A stretch of DNA of 64,000 bases from Macrostomum hystrix (taxonomy: Eukaryota > Platyhelminthes > Macrostomidae): contig CATNEN010000005.1 of assembly GCA_950097015.1 (NCBI GenBank), positions 2,347,501-2,411,500 on the forward strand. The letters are read 5' to 3'. Positions 23,101 to 32,100 of the stretch are shown piece by piece; position 1 is the first letter of the stretch; every line of letters starts with the position of its first letter. Position numbers and translations under genes: made by a program. The notes below the pieces were generated by a model. That model saw nothing but the letters and a program-made list of their open reading frames with translations, searched no databases and was not told where the DNA came from.

Positions 23101-26100
23101 TTCTCCCAGATTCTCAGTTTGTCATTCTCCCAGATTCTCAGTTTCTCATTCTCCCAGATCCTCAGTTTCTCATTCTCCCAGATTCTCAGTTTGTCATTCT
23201 CCCAGATCCTCAGTTTGTCATTCTCCCAGATCCTCAGTTTCTCATTCTCCCAGATCCTCAGTTTGTCATTCTCCCAGATCCTCAGTTTGTCATTCTCCCA
23301 GATCCTCAGTTTGTCATTCTCCCAGATCCTCAGTTTGTCATTCTCCCAGATCCTCAGTTTGTCATTCTCCCAGATCCTCAGTTTGTCATTCTCCCAGATC
23401 CTTAGTTTCTCATTCTCCCAGATCCTCAGTTTCTCATTCTCCCAGATCCTCAGTTTGTCATTCTCCCAGATCCTCAGTTTCTCATTCTCCCAGATCCTCA
23501 GTTTCTCATTCTCCCAGATCCTCAGTTTGTCATTCTCCCAGATCCTCAGTTTGTCATTCTCCCAGATCCTCAGTTTGTCATTCTCCCAGATCCTCAGTTT
23601 GTCATTCTCCCAGATCCTCAGTTTGTCATTCTCCCAGATCCTCAGTTTGTCATTCTCCCAGATCCTCAGTTTGTCATTCTCCCAGATCCTCAGTTTGTCA
23701 TTCTCCCAGATCCTCAGTTTGTCATTCTCCCAGATCCTCAGTTTGTCATTCTCCCAGATCCTCAGTTTGTCATTCTCCCAGATCCTCAGTTTGTCATTCT
23801 CCCAGATCCTCAGTTTGTCATTCTCCCAGATCCTCAGTTTGTCATTCTCCCAGATCCTCAGTTTGTCATCTTATTAGATTCAGAGTTTAATTCTGCCATA
23901 TCTTCCTATATTCTGTGCGTTTGAAGTTTAAAGTTTACACGACCTCAGTGCTAGATTTAGAACTCTCTCGTTTAATAACGATCAAGCGAGATTTTCTGCA
24001 TTGATTGTGCATAAGCGAGCCATGCACAGCTAATAGAACTAGCCTTTCTTATCTTTCACTATCAAACGCACGAAGATAATATCTAGAGAAAGAAGCCACA
24101 CACCCACAAACACAGAGAAGTTCATCAGCGTCAAGAAGACGACGATGAACCAGAGGAAGGCGCCAGAACTCCCACTACATTGTCGTCGAATTCAGATCCG
24201 ACAACAAAGCCATCACTAACTACTGGCAGCGGCCTTAACCTAGAAGGTATTAGCTATTGCGATATGCTCTATCTAGGCTCCGTATCTGTACAGCGAGCCA
24301 GAGACGAAGAAGAGATACAGCGCTATTTGAGTCAGTGCGACACTGCTCAGGCTAAGCCGGCTAGTATATTTGTGCCCTATACTAGCCGCGGCTATGTTAG
24401 GATTGTCGACCAATCCGATAAGAGGCTGCTTTTAGAGCAGCACCCGGTCACAGCCATTGCCTACTGTTGCGTTGGCCGAGGTCCTAATGCATTGAATCGA
24501 TTCGCGTTCACTGTTAGCGAACTATCGCCGTCAGCTTTGATGGCTAATAAACTGACTGTGGAACAGGTGCAACAGCAGCAGCAGCAGCGGGTTGTCATGC
24601 TGTGCGCACCATCGGATGCCGCCGCCTTGTCAGTTGTCAATCAGATGGCACAAGCCTTTAGGTGAGTTCACTTGTAGTCTGAGAGAGGTCATTGACCCCC
24701 GCATCTGACAACAGGAAGAGTAGAGAGGTCATTGACCCCGAATCTGACAACAGGAAGAGTAGAGAGGTCATTGACCCCACATCTGACAACAGGAAAAGTT
24801 GAGAGGTCATTGACCCCGAATCTGACAACAGGAAAAGTTGAGAGGTCATTGACCCCACATCTGACAACAGGAAAAGTTGAGAGGTCATTGAACCCGCATC
24901 TGACAACAGGAAGAGTAGAGAGGTCATTGACCCCGCATCTGACAACAGGAAAAGTTGAGAGGTCATTGACCCCACATCTGACAACAGGAAGAGTAGAGAT
25001 GTCATTGACCCCACATCTGACAACAGGAAAAGTTGAGAGGTCATTGACCCCGAATCTGACAACAGGAAAAGTTGAGAGGTCATTGACCCCACATCTGACA
25101 ACAGGAAAAGTTGAGAGGTCATTGAACCCGCATCTGACAACAGGAAGAGTAGAGAGGTCATTGACCCCGCATCTGACAACAGGAAAAGTTGAGAGGTCAT
25201 TGACCCCACATCTGACAACAGGAAGAGTAGAGATGTCATTGACCCCACATCTGACAACAGGAAAAGTTGAGAGGTCATTGAACCCGCATCTGACAACAGG
25301 AAGAGTAGAGAGGTCATTGACCCCACATCTGACAACAGGAAGAGTAGAGATGTCATTGACCCCACATCTGACAACAGGAAAAGTTGAGAGGTCATTGAAC
25401 CCGCATCTGACAACAGGAAGAGTAGAGAGGTCATTGACCCCGCATCTGACAACAGGAAAAGTTGAGAGGTCATTGAACCCGCATCTGACAACAGGAAAAG
25501 TTGAGAGGTCATTGAACCCGCATCTGACAACAGGAAGAGTAGAGAGGTCATTGACCCCGAATCTGACAACAGAAAAAGTTAAGAGGTCATTGACCCAGCC
25601 TACCGACCGGCTTAGAGATGTTATTGACCCCATCTGGACAGGAAGAAAATTTGTTTTGGCTAATTAACAATCTCCCACAATATCACCCGCAATGTTTTTT
25701 TTTCAAAACAGGTCGTTTGACTCTCCAGACCTAGCTAGCGCTGAAGGTGGACGCCACCAGCAGCAGCAGCAGCAGCAGCCCGCAGACTTGCGACCCTGTC
25801 TTGGCATTCGCCTGTTAGTTGACATTCAAGAGCAGGACGCCAAAGGCGCGTGGAATTCAGTGCCTCTGGATGACAAATACGACTTTAAAGTAAGCTGTTT
25901 GTGGCCAATAGGTCGGGAGTTCGTGGCTCAGAGCAAAGGGAAACTATTTTGTGCGCCTAGCCAGTTTAGTCGGTATAATAATAATAAGAATTATTATAAT
26001 AATAATTGATTTCACCTGCCCAATTGGGCCAGATGTGCAGCCGACAGCACAGTTGCTGTTATCGCGAGGCGCATCTGAACGCTGCGTACGGCTGTTCAGT

Positions 26101-29100
26101 CCATGGACTGGACGGGACGTCACACCCACCCTCAATTGCCCGAGCAATGCGGAGTTAAGTGTTTTGCTAAGGACAAATTGTTTAAGTGTAATCAAGAATC
26201 GAACCCCCGACCTTCAGGTCGTGAGTCCGACGCTCTAACTACTAGGCTACAACCCAATATGTTTATCTTTATAGTCATTCTAGTATTTGTTTTGCCTCAA
26301 ATAAAGAAGCTAAGATCTTTGTTCCTAATCAATTTGACAGGTCCGGCAGTCTCACTCGAAGCGTTTGCACCTAACTGTGCAACAAACTGCCGGTCGCAAG
26401 ATCAATATCAGCCGATGCTTCGGCTTACTACTTAGAGTAGGCAGTCAGCCCGATGCGGTCTGTCTGCCACTGTCTATGGGCCCGGATCCTGACGGCTATT
26501 CGATTTGCGCCACTTGGCCCAACGCCGAGACTCTGCTAGCCTCGGACCAGCTGGTTGCTTTGCGATTGTGCGTCGATCTAGTACTGGAGGCTATCTCTGA
26601 TCCGTTGAGGCTGAAGTGAGTCGGGCTGTTGTGCGCGATTGTTGATCATTAATAAGGGAAATTGTTGGTTTAGTGTATAGTTTTATCCCTAGAAATCCTT
26701 AATTAGAGGACTAGATTAATTAGTGTTAAGTTTTTTTCCAAAAATCCTCAACTAGAGGATTAGAGGGGCTATAATGTTTTCAGTTATATCTCTAGGAAAT
26801 CCTCAACTACAGGATTAGAGGGATTAGTGTTAAGTTTTATCCCTATAAACCCTCAACTAGAGAATGAGTGGATTTTGTATGTTCAGTTTTATCCCTAGGA
26901 AATCCTCAGCTACAAGATTAGAGGGATTATAGTGTGTGTGTTCAGTTTTATCCCTAGGAAATCCTCAGCTACAAGATTAGAGGGATTATAGTGCGTGTGT
27001 TCAGTTTTATCCCTAGGAAATCCTCAGCTACAAGATTAGAGGGATTATAGTGCGTGTGTTCAGTTTTATCCCTAGGAAATCCTCAGCTACAAGATTAGAG
27101 GGATTATAGTGCGTGTGTTCAGTTTTATCCCTAGGAAATCCTCAGCTACAAGATTAGAGGGATTATAGTGCGTGTGTTCAGTTTTATCCCTTGGAAATCC
27201 TCAGCTACAAGATTAGAGGGATTATAGTGCGTGTGTTCAGTTTTATCCCTTGGAAATCCTCAGCTACAAGATTAGAGGGATTATAGTGCGTGTGTTCAGT
27301 TTTATCCCTAGGAAATCCTCAGCTACAAGATTAGAGGGATTATAGTGCGTGTGTTCAGTTTTATCCCTAGGAAATCCTCAGCTACAAGATTAGAGGGATT
27401 ATAGTGCGTGTGTTCAGTTTTATCCCTTGGAAATCCTCAGCTACAAGATTAGAGGGATTATAGTGCGTGTGTTCAGTTTTATCCCTAGGAAATCCTCAGC
27501 TACAAGATTAGAGGGATTATAGTGTGTGTGTTCAGTTTTATCCCTAGGAAATCCTCAGCTACAAGATTAGAGGGATTATAGTGCGTGTGTTCAGTTTTAT
27601 CCCTAGGAAATCCTCAGCTACAAGATTAGAGGGATTATAGTGCGTGTGTTCAGTTTTATCCCTAGGAAATCCTCAGCTACAAGATTAGAGGGATTATAGT
27701 GCGTGTGTTCAGTTTTATCCCTAGGAAATCCTCAGCTACAAGATTAGAGGGATTATAGTGCGTGTGTTCAGTTTTATCCCTAGGAAATCCTTAACTAGAG
27801 AATGAGGGGATTTTTGTATGTTCAGTTTTATTCCTTGGAAATCCTCAACAACAAGATTAGAGGGATTATTGAGTGTTTAGTTTTATCCTCTGAAAATTCT
27901 CAACTAGAGGATTAGAGGAATTATGCATTTGTTTTATCTTCAGAAAATCATTAACAATACAGTTTTAGGGTCTGGGGGTTTATTGATCTTCCGAAAAGTC
28001 CACAACGAAAATATGAAAAGCATTAACACGACGGTTCCTATTCTCATATTGTTATCCCATTGTTATCCGCCTAGATACGAAGCTCTAATCCGTGTGTACC
28101 GGCCTGACGAACGATTCTGGCTGGCCTCACTAACCAGCAATCTGCAGCCGCGTCGCCTACCCGGTCGCAGCTATGTATTCCGGCATCAGAATAGCGCATT
28201 GGTGAATGAGAATAGCGCGTCGGATAGCGACTCAGACGATAACGATCCGTTGCCATCCGGTTCTGGCCAGGTTTCCAAGGAGATTACGGACGCCGAACTA
28301 ACTGACGAATGGGTGTCTGTCATCAATCGTTGGCAGCGGGAGCCGCAATTACAAGCACCGGCTAGTGTGCGAAGACTGGTTAGACGAGGCGTACCAGAAT
28401 CTCTGCGGCCAAAGGTTTGGAGTCTTTTGGGCCGTTCTCAACAGGCTAGCCCGGTGACGGCCGATTATAGCGATTTGAGCTGCAAAGATGCGCCGGATAT
28501 TGAAGCCGCCATTGCTAGGTTAGTTTGTTCTTTATTTAGATTGTTTCATGGTTTTTATGGTTGTTTTACTTTGAGATTTTGAGTGTAGTATTTTGAATGT
28601 TGGGATTTTGATTATGGGTGGATTTTTATTGGTTGAGATCTTTATTCTAGGTGGATTTTGATTGGTTAAGATCTTTATTCTATATGTATTTTGATTGGTT
28701 GAGATCTTTATTCTATATGGATTTTGATTGGCTCAGATCTTTATCCTAGATGGATTTGATTGGTGGAGATTTTGATTCTAGATGGATTTTGATTGGTTAA
28801 AATATTGATTCTAGATGGATTTTGATTGGTTAAAATATTGATTCTAGATGGATTTTGATTGGTTAAGATCTTTTTTCTAGATGCATTTTTATTGGTTGAG
28901 ATCTTTATTCTAGATGGATTTTAATTGGTTGAGATTTTGATTCTAGATGAATTCTGATTGGTTGAGTTTTCAATTATAGATGGATTTTGATTGGTTAAGA
29001 TTTCGTTTCTAGATGGATTTTGATTGGTTGAGATCTTTATTCTAGGTGAACCCTACTTACCTGATTAATAAAATTCGCAGAGACATCAGCAGAACCTATA

Positions 29101-32100
29101 CAGCTTGTCCAGACTTTGCCGAAGATGGCGCCAAACGAGAAGATCTGGCTAGATTAAGCAAAGCCTACGCGCTTTACGATCCTGCTGTGGGATATTGTCA
29201 GGTAATGGAAATCTATAATCTATTATTTGAAATTGACACTAGAACCGCAGCTAGCGAGGAGTTAAATTGTCTCTACTCTCCTTTGTTATCAAGGGTATGT
29301 CATTTCTCGGCGCCGCACTACTGCTCCAACTGCCAGAAGAGGAGGCATTCGAGCTCCTAGTACAGATCATGTACGACTACGGCGTTAGAAAAATGTTTAC
29401 AGCCGGTTTCGAAGGCCTACAATTGAAATTCTATCAGTTGGAAGCGCTGCTAAAGCAGCACTGTACCGAGGTGCACGCGCATTTTCGCAGGCTAGGCTGT
29501 GAGCCGCATATGTACGCTAGCCAGTGGTTTCTGACATTGTTCACTTCTAAATTTCCCCTGGCCGCTGTTAATCGAGTATTGGACGTATTCCTATCTGAGG
29601 GAGATTCCGCCCTACTCAAACTCGCCGTGGCATTGCTCACTAAAGCTAGGCCGGATCTGCTTGGAAAAGATTTTGAAAGCGTTATGAGATACTTTCGTGT
29701 CAGTCTGCCTAAGGCTTATAGGTGAGTGGCTGCCTGTATTGCTTTTTTAGGGAATAAGTTGGTATTATCGAAGGGGAGATGTAGTTAATTATGGAAGGGA
29801 AGAAGTAGCTAATTATGGAAGGGAAGAAGTTGCTAATTATGGATGGGGAGAAGTTGCTAATTATGGATAGGGAGAAGTTGCTAATTATGGATGGGGAGAA
29901 GTTGCTAATTATGGATCGGGAGAAGTTGCTAATTATGGATGGGGAGAAGTTGCTAATTATGGATGGGGAGAAGTAGCTAATTATGGAAGGGAAGAAGTTG
30001 CTAATTATGGAAGGGAAGAAGTAGCTAATTATGGAAGGGAAGAAGTTGCTAATTATGGATAGGGAGAAGTAGCTAATTATGGATGGGGAGAAGTTGCTAA
30101 TTATGGATGGGGAGAAGTTGCTAATTATGGATGGGGAGAAGTAGCTAATTATGGAAGGGGAGAAGTTGCTAATTATGGATGGGGAGAAGTTGCTAATTAT
30201 GGATGGGGAGAAGTAGCTAATTATGGAAGGGAAGAAGTTGCTAATTATGGATAGGGAGAAGTAGCTAATTATGGATGGGGAGAAGTTGCTAATTATGGAT
30301 GGGGAGAAGTTGCTAATTATGGATGGGGAGAAGTAGCTAATTATGGAAGGGGAGAAGTTGCTAATTATGGAAGGGGAGAAGTTGCTAATTATGGAAGGGG
30401 AGAAGTTGCTAATTATGGAAGGGGAGAAGTTGCTAATTATGGATGGGGAGAAGTTGCTAATTATGGAAGGGGAGAAGTAGCTAATTATGGATCGGGAGAA
30501 GTTGCTAATTATGGAAGGGGAGAAGTTGCTAATTATGGAAGGGGAGAAGTTGCTAATTATGGATGGGGAGAAGTTGCTAATTATGGAAGGGGAGAAGTTG
30601 CTAATTATGGAAGGGGAGAAGTAGCTAATTATGGATGGGGAGAAGTTGCTAATTATGGATGGGGAGAAGTTGCTAATTATGGATGGGGAGAAGTTGCTAA
30701 TTATGGATGGGGAGAAGTTGCTAATTATGGATGGGGAGAAGTTGCTAATTATGGATGGGGAGAAGTTGCTAATTATGGATGGGGAAATTATATTATTATG
30801 GAAAGGTTGATAAAGGAAAGAAGTAGTCAGACAAAGGAGAGAAGTAGGCAGACAAAGTAGAGAAGTAGGTAGGCAAAAGACAGAAGTAGGTAGGCAAAAG
30901 ACAGAGAAGTAGGTAGGCAAAAGACAGAGAAGTAGACAGAAGAAGTAGAGATAAGGAGTAGGCATCTAGTTGATAGGAGAATAAAGGAGTGGAAATTGGC
31001 TGTATTTGCCACAATCCTGTCCACGCACTCTTCGAATCTTTTCGCCAGATCCACCGAAGCAGTGGAAGACCTGGTCTCTCGCGCCCTCAGCCTGAAAGGC
31101 ATATCAGCTAAGCGGCTAGAGAAATTGTCTCGCGAATTCCTAGCCGAACAGGAGGCCGGTAGGGAGCGCAGCAGGGACTGGCGAGCCGATTGCATGCGAC
31201 TCCAGGAGGAGAACGATTGCTTAGCTAGGGAGCTGCTGCACGCACAGACCCAGAATCGGGTTCAACAGGATCTGGTGAGAGTTTAGTTGAATCTATTTAC
31301 CCTCTGTATAGATTTGCTGTTGTCTTTAGACAAGCTTGTTGCTTTAGAATAGATTTCCAAGGGAATGGGTGAGATTTCCTGCTAGATTGGCGAGATTTTG
31401 GGGAGATCTTTTAGTGAATAAATGAGAATTCCAGTTAGATGGATGAGATTTCCGGTTGGATGGGTGAGATTTCCAGTTGTATGGGTGAGATTTCCAGTTG
31501 TATGGATGAGATTTCCGGTTAGATGGGTGAGATTTCCAGTTGGATGGGTGAGATTTCCAGTTGTATTAGTGAGATTTCCAGTTGTATGGATGAGATTTCC
31601 GGTTAGATGGGTGAGATTTCCAGTTGTATGGATGAGATTTCCGGTTAGATGGGTGAGATTTCCAGTTGTATGGGTGAGATTTCCAGTTGGATGGATGAGA
31701 TTTCCAGTTAGATGGTGAGATTTCCAGTTGGATATGTGAGATTTCCAGTTGGATGGGTGAGATTTCCAGTTGGATGGATGAGATTTCCAGTTGGATGGGT
31801 GAGATTTCCAGTTGGATGGGTGAGATTTCCAGTTGGATGGGTGAGATTTCCAGTTGGATTGGGTGGCATTTCAGTAGATAGTAAAAGTAGTTGATGATTA
31901 AAAGCAATTTTTTGGAATTTAGCTTATCGATGTTGTCTATAACTGGTATTACTATTGTTACTTATATTATTAAAAAGTAGTAGTAATTAGTAAAGAATTA
32001 ACTTAACTACCTTGATGATTCTGTCGTATAATTATTTTCAATATTTAAATACTTTTTTATTATAGTAGGACAACTAACAGTATAAAATACGGCGAAAAAT

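Noticed and set aside
20232-23877. Very long plus-strand frames (over 440 codons) reading ILPDPQF or SFSQILS repeats
   Set aside because: They lie inside RabGAP intron 1, two frames are open at once, and the openness follows from a 24-bp unit without stops.
24689-25667. Three frames of over 300 codons on both strands in RabGAP intron 2
   Set aside because: A trivial result of a 39-bp unit; the intron has an immediate in-frame stop after exon 2 and no family resemblance.
26190-26255. tRNA-like sequence on the minus strand
   Set aside because: A/B boxes are present but the acceptor stem does not pair and a SINE body follows; treated as a SINE head.
29709-30965. A 418-codon minus-strand frame (IISNFSPS repeats)
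   Set aside because: Antisense to RabGAP intron 7; a 24-bp repeat shadow with a random flank.
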